From the NCBI RefSeq assembly GCF_000972785.3, contig NZ_CP011253.3:1054001-1118000 (forward strand): a DNA stretch of 64,000 bases, written 5' to 3'. Position 1 is the first letter of the stretch; each line of letters starts with the position of its first letter. Shown piece after piece: positions 31,746 through 41,331 of the stretch. The DNA is from Pandoraea oxalativorans. GTDB taxonomy: Bacteria; Pseudomonadota; Gammaproteobacteria; Burkholderiales; Burkholderiaceae. Under the pieces are notes generated by a model, which saw only the letters and a list, made by a program, of their open reading frames with translations, was not told where the DNA came from and ran no database searches. A program made the position numbers and the translations under genes.

Positions 31746-32590
31746 AACTGGTCTGTGAAGTTCTCGGCGTGTCGCGCTCGAACGTATCGGCACGACTGTC
31801 GCGTCCGGCGACGTGGCGCGATGGCCGGCAATCAAGGCCGACCGACGACGAAACTGTAGTCGAGGAAATCCGCCGTGTCGTCGGCGATTTGCCCAGCTAT
31901 GGCTACCGGCGGGTTTGGGGCACGTTGCGCAACGAGCGCGTTGCAGTTGGACTGGCGCCGTTCAATGCCAAGCGCATTTATCGCATCATGCGAACGCATG
32001 GGCTGCTGACGCAGCGCCGACCGATTGCGCCGCGAGCCCACCGTCGACATGATGGCAAAGTGGCCGTCGCGCGCAGCAATCAGCGATGGTGCTCGGACGG
32101 CTTCGAGTTCCGCTGCGACAACGGCGAGCCGCTGCGTGTGACGTTTGCGCTGGATTGCTGCGACCGAGAAGCGATGAGCTGGGCGGCGACGACAGCAGGC
32201 CACAGCGGCGACATTGTGCGCGACGTGATGCTGGCCGCAGTGGAAAATCGGTTCGGCAACGAGGTGCATACGCCGTCCGAAATCGAGTGGCTGAGCGACA
32301 ATGGTTCGGGCTATACGGCTGACGATACGCGCCGGTTTGCGATGAACATCGGACTAAAGCCATTGACCACGCCCGTGTGCAGTCCGCAAAGTAACGGCAT
32401 GGCCGAGAGCTTCGTGAAAACGATGAAGCGCGACTACGTCGCCTTCATGCCGAAGCCGGATGCTGCAACCGCTGCTCACAATCTGGCCATTGCATTTGAG
32501 CATTACAACGAGAAGCACCCCCATAGCGCGCTGAAATACCGCTCGCCTCGCGAGTTCCGGCGCTCGATGGATTCAGCAACCTTAGTGTGA
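31703..32590 (+). CDS. IS2-like transposase OrfB
   Basis: A 295-residue DDE subunit. The HTH_21 part ([20 protein letters not shown]) precedes the rve core. The first Asp lies in [16 protein letters not shown] or the following [13 protein letters not shown], the second in [14 protein letters not shown], and the Glu in [18 protein letters not shown]. It overlaps orfA in the -1 frame, so the active form is expected to be an OrfAB fusion. No stops. Confidence 0.92.
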   Translation: MDSALALAAGGRPVKLVCEVLGVSRSNVSARLSRPATWRDGRQSRPTDDETVVEEIRRVVGDLPSYGYRRVWGTLRNERVAVGLAPFNAKRIYRIMRTHGLLTQRRPIAPRAHRRHDGKVAVARSNQRWCSDGFEFRCDNGEPLRVTFALDCCDREAMSWAATTAGHSGDIVRDVMLAAVENRFGNEVHTPSEIEWLSDNGSGYTADDTRRFAMNIGLKPLTTPVCSPQSNGMAESFVKTMKRDYVAFMPKPDAATAAHNLAIAFEHYNEKHPHSALKYRSPREFRRSMDSATLV

Positions 32591-32621
32591 TGGTGTGTCC
32601 GGTTTTACAGGGTCAACTCCA

Positions 32622-32917
32622 CCGATCATCAGCAAGCCGGGCAACACAAAGATGATCGATGAGAGCGTGCCTGCCGCAGACGCCTGCGTCTGCACCATGT
32701 TGTTCTCGAGGATGTTGCCGCCCCGCAGCGCGCGGAGCACCGCCATCGAAATCACGGCCGCAGGAATGGAAGAAGAAAACGTGAGACCGACCTTGAGGCC
32801 GAGATAAACGTTGGAGGCGGTGAACACTAAGGTGATCAGCGCGCCCAGGATCATGCCGCGTACCGTCAACTCGGGGAGCGAGACGGCGTCGGGAATTCGG
32901 GTTGGATGAGATGCCAT
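32622..32917 (-). pseudogene. OPT-family oligopeptide transporter, N-terminal part
   Basis: From ATG 32917, MASHPTRIPDAVSLPELTVR leads into two hydrophobic helices (MILGALITLVFTASNVYLGL, and IPAAVISMAVLRAL) and the conserved NNMVQTQASAAGTLSSIIFV before the IS at 32621. It joins in frame (LLMIG|HWQGF) to the C-terminal part at 31280. In the current state the product stops inside the IS after about 111 residues. Confidence 0.9.
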
Positions 32918-33233
32918 GTACGAATAGGGGGGATTTATCGCCCAATGGGAATGTGGCGCAGATTGTATGCGCCTGCGTGGTGCGCCGCCAGTCTTGACGG
33001 GCGCACTAGAACGGCCGTTCGAATCTGACCCTCTCACCGCTAAATCGTCGGCATTCGCGTCTGGCAGTCATTAAACGGAAAAACCTTCAAATCCATCCAC
33101 TTATCAGATGGAATCCAACTTTTATCAATCGATTTATTGATGGATGATGCGGGTTTTCCCTAGAGATAAAGTCAACACGTAACGCCGTCGGGGAAGCGGC
33201 CGTTGCGCACCCAAAAGGAAAGGAGCTTTCCCC
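32918..33233. promoter_or_regulatory. Divergent promoter region with two dyads upstream of the DHA2 pump gene
   Basis: Two inverted repeats stand out: TCCATC (33092-33097) / GATGGA (33107-33112), and ATCAAT (33124-33129) / ATTGAT (33136-33141). They lie about 100 bases before the pump start and are plausible binding sites for a TetR- or MarR-type repressor. No regulator gene is adjacent. The rest holds no gene. Confidence 0.5.
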
Positions 33234-34748
33234 ATGTCCAGTCTGCATACCTCAACACATCCGGTACCTCATGCGAGCGGCGCACGCCGTTGGCTGGTGC
33301 TGGCCATCGTGTCGGTGGCGCTGCTGCTCATCGTGATCGACATGACGGTGCTCTATACGGCACTGCCGCGTCTGACCCACGATCTGGCAGCGACGGCCTC
33401 CGCCAAGCTGTGGATCGTAAACGCCTACGCGCTCGTGGTCTCGGGCCTGCTGCTCGGCATGGGCACGCTCGGCGACCGTCTTGGTCACAAGCAATTGTTT
33501 CTCGCCGGTCTGGTCGTCTTCGGCGTGGCGTCGCTCGCCGCCGCCTTTGCGCCGAGCGCCAACGTCCTGATCGTCGCCCGAGGTTTCCTTGGGGTGGGGG
33601 CGGCCATGATGATGCCCGCCACGCTCTCGCTGATTCGGCTGACGTTTGCCGACCCCCATGAGCAAGCGCTCGCCATCGGTATCTGGGCGTCGGTGGCTTC
33701 AGGTGGTGCGGCGTTCGGCCCGATTGTCGGCGGCGCGCTGCTCGAACACTTCTGGTGGGGCTCGGTCTTCCTGATCAACGTCCCGATCGTGCTGATCGCA
33801 TTGCCTGTGGCCTGGTGGTTGATCCCGAAGGGCGGTGCGACGTCGTCCCAACCGTGGGACTGGTTCGGCTCGTTGCTCTTCATGGTCGGCCTGATCGGCG
33901 TGACGTACGCGATCAAGAGCGCGGGCAAGCTGGCCCCCGACTGGGCGACGGTCGGCGTTGCGGTCGTCGTAGGTGTTGCGTTCCTGTGGGCGTTCGTCAA
34001 ACGCCAGCAGCGCAGTGCGCATCCGTTGCTCGACTTCGCCTTGTTCCGCAATCCGGTGTTCGCTGGTGCGGTGGCGGCGGCACTGATGGCCGCAGCGGCG
34101 TTGATCGGCATGCAACTGGTGTTCAGCCAGCGTCTGCAACTGACGATGGGCTATTCGCCGCTGGAAGCCGGATGGGCGGGCATGCCGTTATCGATTGCCG
34201 CCTTCGTCGCGGGACCGATTGCCGGTCGCATGCTCCCCCGCATGGGCAGCGCGCGAATGTTGTTCATCTCGTTGATGACGTCGGCCGTGGGCATGGCGGG
34301 CTACCTGATCCTGCGCGATTCGGGCCTCGCGTTGTCTGCCCTGGCGCTGGCGACGCTCGGTGTTGGCGTCGGTGCGACCATGACGGCGGCGTCGAGCACC
34401 ATCATGCAGAGCGCACCACCCGAGCGCGCCGGGATGGCGGCGTCGGTCGAAGAGGTCTCGTACGAACTCGGCGGTGCGTTGGGTGTGACCTTCATGGGCA
34501 GCCTGCTGACGTTCGTCTACGGTCGTTCGATGGATGTGCCGCAGGTGGCGACGCTCCCGGACACCGTGCGCGACAGCCTCGACGAGGCGCAGATCGTCGC
34601 CGAGCACTTGCCGCCGGCGGCCGCCGATGCGCTGACGGTGCTCTCCAACACAGCATTCAATCACGGGTTCGACGCTGTGATCGGCGCGGGCGCTTTCCTG
34701 CTCTTTGCCACGGCGATCTGGGGACGCTGGCACGCACGTCAGCACTAA
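33234..34748 (+). CDS. MFS multidrug efflux transporter, DHA2 (14-TM, EmrB/SmvA) type
   Basis: A 504-residue inner-membrane drug:H+ antiporter. The first helix carries the motif LLIVIDMTVLYTALPRLTHD (motif D1 region), GTLGDRLGHKQLFLAGLVV is motif A, LIVARGFLGVGAAMMMPATL motif B, and ASVASGGAAFGPIVGGALLE motif C of DHA2 exporters. Fourteen hydrophobic segments fit SmvA-like pumps for cationic biocides. A strong AAAGGAG lies 12 bases ahead of ATG 33234. Monocistronic, ending at a bidirectional terminator. The specific drug is not evident. Confidence 0.9.
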   Translation: MSSLHTSTHPVPHASGARRWLVLAIVSVALLLIVIDMTVLYTALPRLTHDLAATASAKLWIVNAYALVVSGLLLGMGTLGDRLGHKQLFLAGLVVFGVASLAAAFAPSANVLIVARGFLGVGAAMMMPATLSLIRLTFADPHEQALAIGIWASVASGGAAFGPIVGGALLEHFWWGSVFLINVPIVLIALPVAWWLIPKGGATSSQPWDWFGSLLFMVGLIGVTYAIKSAGKLAPDWATVGVAVVVGVAFLWAFVKRQQRSAHPLLDFALFRNPVFAGAVAAALMAAAALIGMQLVFSQRLQLTMGYSPLEAGWAGMPLSIAAFVAGPIAGRMLPRMGSARMLFISLMTSAVGMAGYLILRDSGLALSALALATLGVGVGATMTAASSTIMQSAPPERAGMAASVEEVSYELGGALGVTFMGSLLTFVYGRSMDVPQVATLPDTVRDSLDEAQIVAEHLPPAAADALTVLSNTAFNHGFDAVIGAGAFLLFATAIWGRWHARQH

Positions 34749-34773
34749 CCGCCCCTTGCCGTCGTCGTCACCG

Positions 34774-34810
34774 AAGCGCGCGCTCACCCACTGGTGAGTG
34801 CGCGCTTTTG
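34774..34810. terminator. Bidirectional terminator between convergent genes
   Basis: AAGCGCGCGCTCACC (34774-34788) pairs with the following GGTGAGTGCGCGCTT across CACT. T residues follow on the plus strand and the A pair serves the minus strand. It separates the DHA2 pump from the endopeptidase gene. Confidence 0.8.
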
Positions 34811-34838
34811 TCTTTGTTCTTTGTCTCGCCACATCAGC

Positions 34839-36053
34839 TCAACGCAACGAGCACGACAGCCAATGCGCGATACGAACGCCATCGAGGCGTGAACCTTCGG
34901 GCGTGTCGCTGCCGAGCATCGTCACGATCACGGGACGCGTCTTGTGCACCATCATCCGCATCACCATGTTGTGTCCCGACTCGTTGATGAAGCCCGTCTT
35001 CTGCACGCTGGCGTGCACCTTGCCGTAACGCACCAGCCGGTTCGTATTGACGTACTGCAACTGCCCTTTGCCAGTGGGTACTAACTGCTGATGATCGATC
35101 GAGTAGCGGCGAATCAGCGCATAGCCGTTCGATGCGCGCACCAGCCGCGCCAGTTCACGCGCCGTCGACACATTGCGCGGCGAGAGTCCCGTGGCGTTTT
35201 CAAAACGCGTATTGGGCATGTTGAGCAAGCGCGCCTTGGCGTTCATTGCCGAGATAAACGCAGGCCGCCCGCCCGGATAGTCACGACTCAGCGCCGCGGC
35301 CGCACGGTTCTCGGAGGCCATCAGCGAGATGTGCAACATGTTGGCGCGCGAGAGGGTCGAGCCCACGGCCAGACGCGAATGCGTGAACTTCAGCGTGTCG
35401 AGATCCGCATTCGTGACGGTGAGCGGCGCGCGCATGGCCGGGCCGCTGTCGAGCCAGACGACCGCCGTCATCAGTTTCGAGAGCGACGCGATGGGGCGCA
35501 CCTGATCGGCATTCAGGGCGAAGAGCGGCGTGTGCGTCTTTTCGTCGACGATGTATACCGCCTTGGAGAACAGACGTTTGCGCGATGCTGGCGTGAAGCC
35601 GCAACGCGCAAGCAGCCGGGGTTTGGCGTCAGTGCTCACTTGGGCTGAAGCCGCCGTGGTGTCTCCGGGTTTCGCTGCGGCCGCCATTGTCGCACCTGCT
35701 GCTGCCCCTGCCGCTACAGCAGCCTTCGGTACTGCCTTGCGCCGAGCCACCGTCGGCGAGCGCTTCGGTGTCGACTTCGTCACCCTGGCGCGACGCGGCG
35801 GTGTCGCTCTCTTCGCGGCGCGGCTCGTGCGTCCCTTTGCCGCGTGAGTCGCCGCACGCTTGCGCGACGCGCTCGCTGCCGTCGCCTTGCGATGGGGGGC
35901 TGCCTTCGCCTTTTTCGCCACCGGTTTCCTCTTCTTGACGGCGTCATGCCGACGCTTGCCGGTACTCGTCGGATGCGCGTTGGCGGCGAGGGCGTCGCTG
36001 ACGGGCAGACCCGCGATGAGCAGAATGACGCCGAACAACACGAGGCGCGCCAT
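34839..36053 (-). CDS. pbpG: D-alanyl-D-alanine endopeptidase (PBP7-type)
   Basis: A 404-residue low-molecular-weight penicillin-binding protein that cuts peptidoglycan cross-links in the periplasm. The signal peptide RLVLFGVILLIAGLPVSDAL ends at ALA. A Lys/Ala/Arg-rich linker of about 110 residues, resembling histone H1 tails, follows and is not part of ordinary PBP7. The S11 peptidase domain has SLSKLMTAV (SxxK), LMASENRAAAALSR (SxN) and VQKTGFINESG (KTG). ATG 36053 gives the cleanest signal peptide; ATG 36074 is a close alternative; neither has a clear ribosome site. Confidence 0.88.
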   Translation of the reverse strand: MARLVLFGVILLIAGLPVSDALAANAHPTSTGKRRHDAVKKRKPVAKKAKAAPHRKATAASASRKRAATHAAKGRTSRAAKRATPPRRARVTKSTPKRSPTVARRKAVPKAAVAAGAAAGATMAAAAKPGDTTAASAQVSTDAKPRLLARCGFTPASRKRLFSKAVYIVDEKTHTPLFALNADQVRPIASLSKLMTAVVWLDSGPAMRAPLTVTNADLDTLKFTHSRLAVGSTLSRANMLHISLMASENRAAAALSRDYPGGRPAFISAMNAKARLLNMPNTRFENATGLSPRNVSTARELARLVRASNGYALIRRYSIDHQQLVPTGKGQLQYVNTNRLVRYGKVHASVQKTGFINESGHNMVMRMMVHKTRPVIVTMLGSDTPEGSRLDGVRIAHWLSCSLR

Positions 36054-36074
36054 GGCAATCGCACGTGGCGGCAT

Positions 36075-36456
36075 ACGGTAAAGACGGGGCAGGGACGGGC
36101 TGAGCAGCGGGTACCACAGGGCAGACATCTTCGCGCGGTTCCGTAGAGAGAAGTGACGAGAAAGCGATGTGCGTCGAACAAAAATGCTCCGCTCGCGCGA
36201 CGGCAATCGCCACACGAGAGCAAGACGCAATCCACGGGGAAACCAGTTGGACGTCGGTCAGAAGAGGAGTTCCTGAGATTCTCGTCGGCGTATTACAAAA
36301 AGTTACAAGTGCAGAACCGTCGGCGTACGAATGCTCCGCGCGCCCCGGCGACTTAGCTTTGCGCAATTGGTTATTGGACGCTGCGGGCCCGCACTTCCTA
36401 GACTGAGCGTTCGCCTGAATCGGCATCACCCATACCTAAATCAAGGGGAATACGTC
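36075..36456. other. Divergent intergenic region pbpG/metQ
   Basis: About 380 non-coding bases. It should hold promoters for both directions. A repeat TTACAAAAAGTTACAAG occurs at 36292-36308. I see no SAM riboswitch-like structure. AAGGGGA at 36443-36449 is the metQ ribosome site. Confidence 0.4.
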
Positions 36457-37287
36457 ATGCAACGCCGCCAATTGTTTCGTCTGCTCGGCAGTCTGTCGCT
36501 CGCACTGGCCATCGGCTCGCTCGGTACGTTGGGTTCGGCAAGCGCTTTTGCGGCCGACAAGCCCCTCAAGGTCGGTGTGCGCGGCGGCGTCGACGAAGAG
36601 ATTTGGGAAGTGGTCACGAAGGTCGCGAAATCGCGTGGCCTGAACGTCGAGTCCGTGGTGGTGAGCGGCACGGCCAGCCCGAACGAAGCGCTGAACAACG
36701 GCGATCTCGACGCCAATTCGTTCCAGCACATTCCGTTCCTGCGCGATCAGGTCAAACAGCGTGGCTACAAGCTCGTGTCGGTCGGCGACACGCTGATCTC
36801 GCCCATCGCGTTCTATTCGAAGAAGTACAAGTCGCTCGAATCGCTCCCCGAAGGCGCGAAGATCGGATTGCCGAACGACCCGAGCAATCAGACGCGTGCG
36901 CTGGTGATCCTGCGCGATCACGGTCTGATCAAACTGCGCGACGGCTTCGACCCATACACCGGCACGGCCACGCTCTCGGACGTCACCGCGAACCCGCGCA
37001 AGCTTCAGTTCATCGAAAGCGCGTCGGTCGTGCTGGCGCGCTCGCTGCCGGACGTCGATGCGTCGGCCATCGTCAACAGCTTCGCGTATCAGGCGGGGCT
37101 GATCGCCACGCGCGACGGCATCGCGGTCGAGAAGCGAGAGAACAATCCGTATGTGAACATCATTGCGGTGCGCGAAAAGGACAAGAACGCGCCGTGGGTC
37201 GCGCCGCTAGTGAAGGCCTATCAATCGGACGAAGTGCGCAAGTTCATCGAGACGAAGTATCAGGGCTCGGTCGTCCCGGCGTTCTGA
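36457..37287 (+). CDS. metQ: Methionine ABC transporter substrate-binding protein MetQ
   Basis: A 276-residue NlpA/MetQ-family binding protein for D/L-methionine. Start ATG 36457 has AAGGGGA upstream. The signal peptide ends [20 protein letters not shown] with an AxA cleavage site. No lipobox cysteine is present, so unlike E. coli MetQ it is probably a soluble periplasmic protein. Family motifs include [20 protein letters not shown] and [17 protein letters not shown]. It begins a metQNI operon. Confidence 0.9.
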   Translation: MQRRQLFRLLGSLSLALAIGSLGTLGSASAFAADKPLKVGVRGGVDEEIWEVVTKVAKSRGLNVESVVVSGTASPNEALNNGDLDANSFQHIPFLRDQVKQRGYKLVSVGDTLISPIAFYSKKYKSLESLPEGAKIGLPNDPSNQTRALVILRDHGLIKLRDGFDPYTGTATLSDVTANPRKLQFIESASVVLARSLPDVDASAIVNSFAYQAGLIATRDGIAVEKRENNPYVNIIAVREKDKNAPWVAPLVKAYQSDEVRKFIETKYQGSVVPAF

Positions 37288-37324
37288 TCGCCTCCCGTCA
37301 TCCGCATCAGCGAGGATTCCGTCG

Positions 37325-38191
37325 ATGAACATCCGGCAAACTTCAAGCAGCCCCACGACCACGGTGACCCGGCTGCCCACGGCTGCGACGCGCGAAGTCG
37401 CTCATATCACGTTCGACGGACTCGGCAAGATTTACCCCGGGGCATCGAGTGCGGCATTGCAGGACATTGCCTTCGCCGTGCATCGCGGCGAGAGCTTCGG
37501 CATCATCGGACGCAGCGGTGCGGGCAAGTCCACGCTGCTGCGTACCATCAACGCGCTGGAGTTGCCGAGCACGGGGCACGTGAAGGTGGACGGCGTCGAT
37601 GTGGCGTCGCTGGATGAAGCGGCGCTGGTCGGTCTGCGTCGACGCATCGGCATGATCTTCCAGCACTTCAATCTGCTGTCGGCGAAGACCGTCTTCGAAA
37701 ACGTGGCCTTGCCGCTGCGTGTGGCGGGCGTACCGAACGCGCAAATCGCGCCGCGCGTGAACGAGCTATTAGCGCTCGTGGGACTGTCGGGCAAGGCCGA
37801 CGCCTATCCCGCCATGCTCTCCGGCGGACAAAAGCAGCGCGTGGGCATCGCGCGTGCATTGGTGCATCGCCCCGAAATTCTGCTGTGCGACGAAGCGACG
37901 TCCGCACTCGACCCCGAGACGACCGATTCGATTCTCGCGTTGTTGCGCGACGTCCAGCGCGAATTCGGCTTGACGGTCGTCCTCATCACGCACGATATGG
38001 GGGTGATCCATCAGGCCTGCGACCGCGTACTGGTGCTCGATCAGGGACGCATCACCGAACTCGGTCCGGTCGACGAAGTCTTCGCGAACCCGCTGGCCGA
38101 GGCCACGCGCGCGCTGCTACGTCCGTTGCAGCACGCCTGGCAGGGACGTCTCGCGCAAAGTACGCAGCGCCATCAGGCTCAGGCGGTCTAA
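37325..38191 (+). CDS. metN: Methionine ABC transporter ATP-binding protein MetN
   Basis: A 288-residue ABC ATPase. Walker A is [11 protein letters not shown] (near residue 62), the Q-loop [15 protein letters not shown], the signature [16 protein letters not shown], Walker [14 protein letters not shown], and the H-switch LITHDMGVI. It lacks most of the C-terminal regulatory (NIL/ACT) domain by which E. coli MetN (343 residues) senses methionine. Hence transinhibition may be absent. A 20-residue polar leader precedes the domain. It follows metQ by 37 bases. Confidence 0.92.
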   Translation: MNIRQTSSSPTTTVTRLPTAATREVAHITFDGLGKIYPGASSAALQDIAFAVHRGESFGIIGRSGAGKSTLLRTINALELPSTGHVKVDGVDVASLDEAALVGLRRRIGMIFQHFNLLSAKTVFENVALPLRVAGVPNAQIAPRVNELLALVGLSGKADAYPAMLSGGQKQRVGIARALVHRPEILLCDEATSALDPETTDSILALLRDVQREFGLTVVLITHDMGVIHQACDRVLVLDQGRITELGPVDEVFANPLAEATRALLRPLQHAWQGRLAQSTQRHQAQAV

Positions 38192-38207
38192 TTCCTCCGG
38201 AATCGTT

Positions 38208-38852
38208 ATGCTCGACAAATATCTGCGCGCCTTCGGCGAAACGTTGCTAATGGTCACGAGCGCGTGCGCCATTGTCTTTGCAGTGGGCATGCTGATCGCC
38301 ATTGTGCTGGTGATCACCGCACCGGGCGGGCTGGTCCCGCGTCCGCGCTTCAACCGTGCGTTGTCGGTCGTGGTGAATCTGTTCCGCGCGGTACCGTTCA
38401 TCATTCTGCTGGTGGCGTTGTTGCCGGTCACGCGTTGGATCGTCGGCACGACGATGGGCACATGGGCCGCCGTGGTGCCGCTCGCCGTCCATCTGATTCC
38501 GTTCTTCGCGCGGGTGACGCAAGTCGGCTTGCGCGAGATCGATCCGGGACTGATCGAAGCGGCGCGCGCAATGGGCTGCCGTCGCTGGCACATCGTGCGC
38601 CACGTGTTGCTACCCGAAGCGTTGCCCGCCATTCTCGGCGGTGCGACGGTGACGGTGATTGCGATGGTTGGGGCGTCGGCGATGGCCGGGGCGGTCGGGG
38701 CAGGCGGTCTCGGCGATCTCGCCGTGCGGTATGGCTATGAGCGCTATGAAACGAGTGTGATGTTCAACGTGATCGTGATTCTCGTGGCGCTCGTGACGCT
38801 GGTGCAGTTCGCGGGGGAGCGTCTTGCGCGCCGCGTGGATCATCGCCGCTGA
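38208..38852 (+). CDS. metI: Methionine ABC transporter permease MetI
   Basis: A 214-residue inner-membrane permease with five hydrophobic helices. GLREIDPGLIEAARAMGCRR is the EAA loop that contacts MetN. Residues 15-40 (TLLMVTSACAIVFAVGMLIA) make the first helix. It starts 16 bases after metN and is followed by a strong terminator. Confidence 0.93.
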   Translation: MLDKYLRAFGETLLMVTSACAIVFAVGMLIAIVLVITAPGGLVPRPRFNRALSVVVNLFRAVPFIILLVALLPVTRWIVGTTMGTWAAVVPLAVHLIPFFARVTQVGLREIDPGLIEAARAMGCRRWHIVRHVLLPEALPAILGGATVTVIAMVGASAMAGAVGAGGLGDLAVRYGYERYETSVMFNVIVILVALVTLVQFAGERLARRVDHRR

Positions 38853-38883
38853 GCAAAGAAGACAGACAGCATTCAACGAAAAA

Positions 38884-38909
38884 GAGGCCGCATCTGCGGC
38901 CTCCTTTCA
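38884..38909 (+). terminator. metQNI operon terminator
   Basis: GAGGCCGCA (38884-38892) / TGCGGCCTC (38895-38903) with a very short loop, followed by CTTTC. The opposite strand shows an AAAG tract, so it may also end the convergent ggt transcript. Confidence 0.8.
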
Positions 38910-38951
38910 TTCGCTACGCGGATTCGGCACAACGCCGAATCCGTTCAACCC

Positions 38952-40679
38952 TCAATACCCGAGTGCCAGACCCGTATTGCGGCGCGGATCGTTCGAACCG
39001 TAGAAGCGGTTCTTGCCGACCGGTTTGCCGCCGAGCGACGGTGCGCCGACGAGAATCGCCGCAATGTGATTAGCCGGTTGCGGGCCCGCGAACTTCTGGC
39101 CCCAGCTTTCCAGAATCTTCTGCGTGTCCGGGCTCACCGCGAACGCTTCGATGTTGGTCGCTTCCGGCATCCATTGCTGGTGGAAACGCGGCGCATCGAC
39201 GGCTTCCTGCAGCGTCATGCCGTAGTCGATCACATTGAGCATCGTCAGCAGCGTAGCCGTGATGATGCGGCTGCCACCCGGCGTGCCGACGACCATCACC
39301 GGCTTGCCGTCCTTCGTGACGATGGTCGGGCTCATCGACGACAGCGGACGACGGCCCGGGCCAATGGCGTTCGCCTCACCCTGAATCAGACCGTACATGT
39401 TCGGCACGCCCACCTTCGAGGTGAAGTCGTCCATTTCGTCGTTGAGCAGCACACCCGTGCCGTTGGCCATCACCTTCGCGCCGAACCAGTCGTTGAGCGT
39501 GTAGGTCACGGATACGGCGTTGCCGTCCTTGTCGATGATGGAGTAGTGCGTCGTGTTGCTGCCTTCATGCGGCGGCACACCCGGCTTGATCTCCTGCGAG
39601 ATGCCAGCCTTTTGCGGGTTGATCGCGGCACGAATCTTCGCGGCGTAGTTCTTGTCGAGCAACTGTGCGATCGGATTTTTCACGAAGTCCGGGTCGCCCA
39701 GATAGCTGTTGCGGTCGACGTACGCGTGACGCATGGCTTCGATGGTGTAGTGCACGCCCTGAGCCGAGTGATAGCCCAGCTCCTTCATCGGGTAGCCTTC
39801 GAGAATGTTCATGATCTCGCAGATCACCACGCCGCCCGAACTCGGGGGCGGGGCCGACACGACGTGATAGCCGCGGTAGTCGCACTCGACCGGGGCCAGT
39901 TCGCGCGTTTTGTACTGATCGAGGTCGGCCTGCGTGATGATGCCGCCGCCCGCCTTCATGGACGCCACGATTTTGTCGGCGACCTCACCCTTGTAGAAGC
40001 CGTCGGTGCCCTTGGCGCTGATCAGCTTGAGCGTGCGCGCGAGGTCCTTCTGCACGAGGCGTTCGCCCGGCTGGAACGGCTGGCCCTTGTTCAGGAAGAT
40101 GGCGCCCGAGTTGGCGTGGTCTTTCTCGAAGTCCTTGGTGGACGTCCACAGCATGTCGACGTCGCCCTGATCGAGCACGAAGCCCTTGTCGGCGAGCGTG
40201 ATGGCCGGTGCGAGCAGTTGCTGACGCGTCTTCGTGCCGTACTTCTCGCGCGCGTATTCCATGCCGGACACGCTGCCCGGCACGCCGACGGCCAGATAGC
40301 CGGTCGTCGAGGCGCCCTTGATGACGTTGCCGTCCTTGTCGAGGTACATGTTGGCCGTCGCCGCGAGCGGGGCCTTTTCACGGAAGTCGAGGAAGGTCTT
40401 GCGACCGTCGGCGAGCTGGATCGTCATGAAGCCGCCGCCGCCGATGTTGCCCGCTGCCGGGTACACCACGGCGAGCGCGTAACCCACCGCAACTGCGGCG
40501 TCGACGGCATTGCCGCCAGCCTTGAGCACGTCGACGCCGACTTTCGACGCGAGGTGCTGGGCCGTCACGACCATGCCGTTCTGTGCGCCGACCGGCGCTA
40601 CCGATGCCGCGTGAACGTTGAATAGCGCGCAGCTCAGAGCGGTGGCTAAGAGCGCTTTGGTGAAGGTTGGGTTTTTCAT
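38952..40679 (-). CDS. ggt: Gamma-glutamyltransferase, periplasmic type
   Basis: A 575-residue Ntn-hydrolase precursor that cleaves the gamma-glutamyl bond of glutathione and similar compounds. The signal peptide is TKALLATALSCALFNVHAAS. The large subunit begins GMVVTAQHLASKVGVDVLKA and KAGGNAVDAAVAVGYAL. The precursor is predicted to cut itself before Thr376 in SNTTHYSIIDKDG, making that residue the nucleophile. The small-subunit glycine loop is MVVGTPGGSRIITATLL. Length matches E. coli Ggt (580). Monocistronic. A second, signal-less paralogue lies at 57083. Confidence 0.94.
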   Translation of the reverse strand: MKNPTFTKALLATALSCALFNVHAASVAPVGAQNGMVVTAQHLASKVGVDVLKAGGNAVDAAVAVGYALAVVYPAAGNIGGGGFMTIQLADGRKTFLDFREKAPLAATANMYLDKDGNVIKGASTTGYLAVGVPGSVSGMEYAREKYGTKTRQQLLAPAITLADKGFVLDQGDVDMLWTSTKDFEKDHANSGAIFLNKGQPFQPGERLVQKDLARTLKLISAKGTDGFYKGEVADKIVASMKAGGGIITQADLDQYKTRELAPVECDYRGYHVVSAPPPSSGGVVICEIMNILEGYPMKELGYHSAQGVHYTIEAMRHAYVDRNSYLGDPDFVKNPIAQLLDKNYAAKIRAAINPQKAGISQEIKPGVPPHEGSNTTHYSIIDKDGNAVSVTYTLNDWFGAKVMANGTGVLLNDEMDDFTSKVGVPNMYGLIQGEANAIGPGRRPLSSMSPTIVTKDGKPVMVVGTPGGSRIITATLLTMLNVIDYGMTLQEAVDAPRFHQQWMPEATNIEAFAVSPDTQKILESWGQKFAGPQPANHIAAILVGAPSLGGKPVGKNRFYGSNDPRRNTGLALGY

Positions 40680-41331
40680 CGTCTATCTGTGGTTCTTATG
40701 GTGAGCGAGATGGAGGTAGCTTCAACTGCGCTAGCGACGGACACACGACGGGCAGCTCGCCCTCGCCCATGTGCCTCGGCGGGCGACACGGTTGCGGGGC
40801 GACGTCTCCGCTGCCTTTACAACGTTACGACGTGCGTGAACAACCCCGTCGACCATCGAACGTTAACGCAAAACGGGTAATTGGGGAAAGATGCGCCAAA
40901 AGTCCGGGCGACAGGCCACGACGCGCCTTCAGATGGCTCTGGACAATTCGCGAAATCGCGCGCGCACCTTCACAGGCCTTGCGTAACGCAGACTTCCCTC
41001 GATATGGGGTCAGATATCGATGGAGGTTTGTCCGTCGAAACGGAGGGGATCACGAAGCGAAACACCGTGAAAAGTTCGGAATCCACTCGTTGTTGTTGCG
41101 CGATCACCACGCTGTCATGAGACCCGTGTACTAGCGAATCGAAGTCGGGACGCAACCGCGACTTGCACAGATAACAGGCAGATATCGTCGTGTTGAGCAG
41201 GATTGAACTGCATGTTGAGTTTTGGTGCGGGGGAGCAGAGGGTTTCGTTGCCGCAACGCTCGCCGAGGCGGCAGTTGCGGATCAACAAGCGACGCGAGGG
41301 CCATCGGCGGCGCTCGCGTCTTCGCTGACGC
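40680..41331. other. Long intergenic stretch, no gene seen
   Basis: About 650 bases between ggt and the M24 peptidase stop. The short frames present lack motifs, codon bias or ribosome sites. The first 100 bases should hold the ggt promoter. No RNA or repeat is obvious. Confidence 0.45.

Larger units (their letters stand above)
31286..32621 (+). mobile_element. IS3-family element (IS2-like) with CCGAT target duplication
   Basis: The 1336-bp element has inverted ends TGGAGCGGCCCCATGAAACA and (inward from 32621) TGGAGTTGACCCTGTAAAAC, both continuing to CCGGACA. The 5-bp repeat CCGAT flanks it at 31281-31285 and 32622-32626. It splits the OPT gene. Both transposase frames are intact. Confidence 0.93.
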
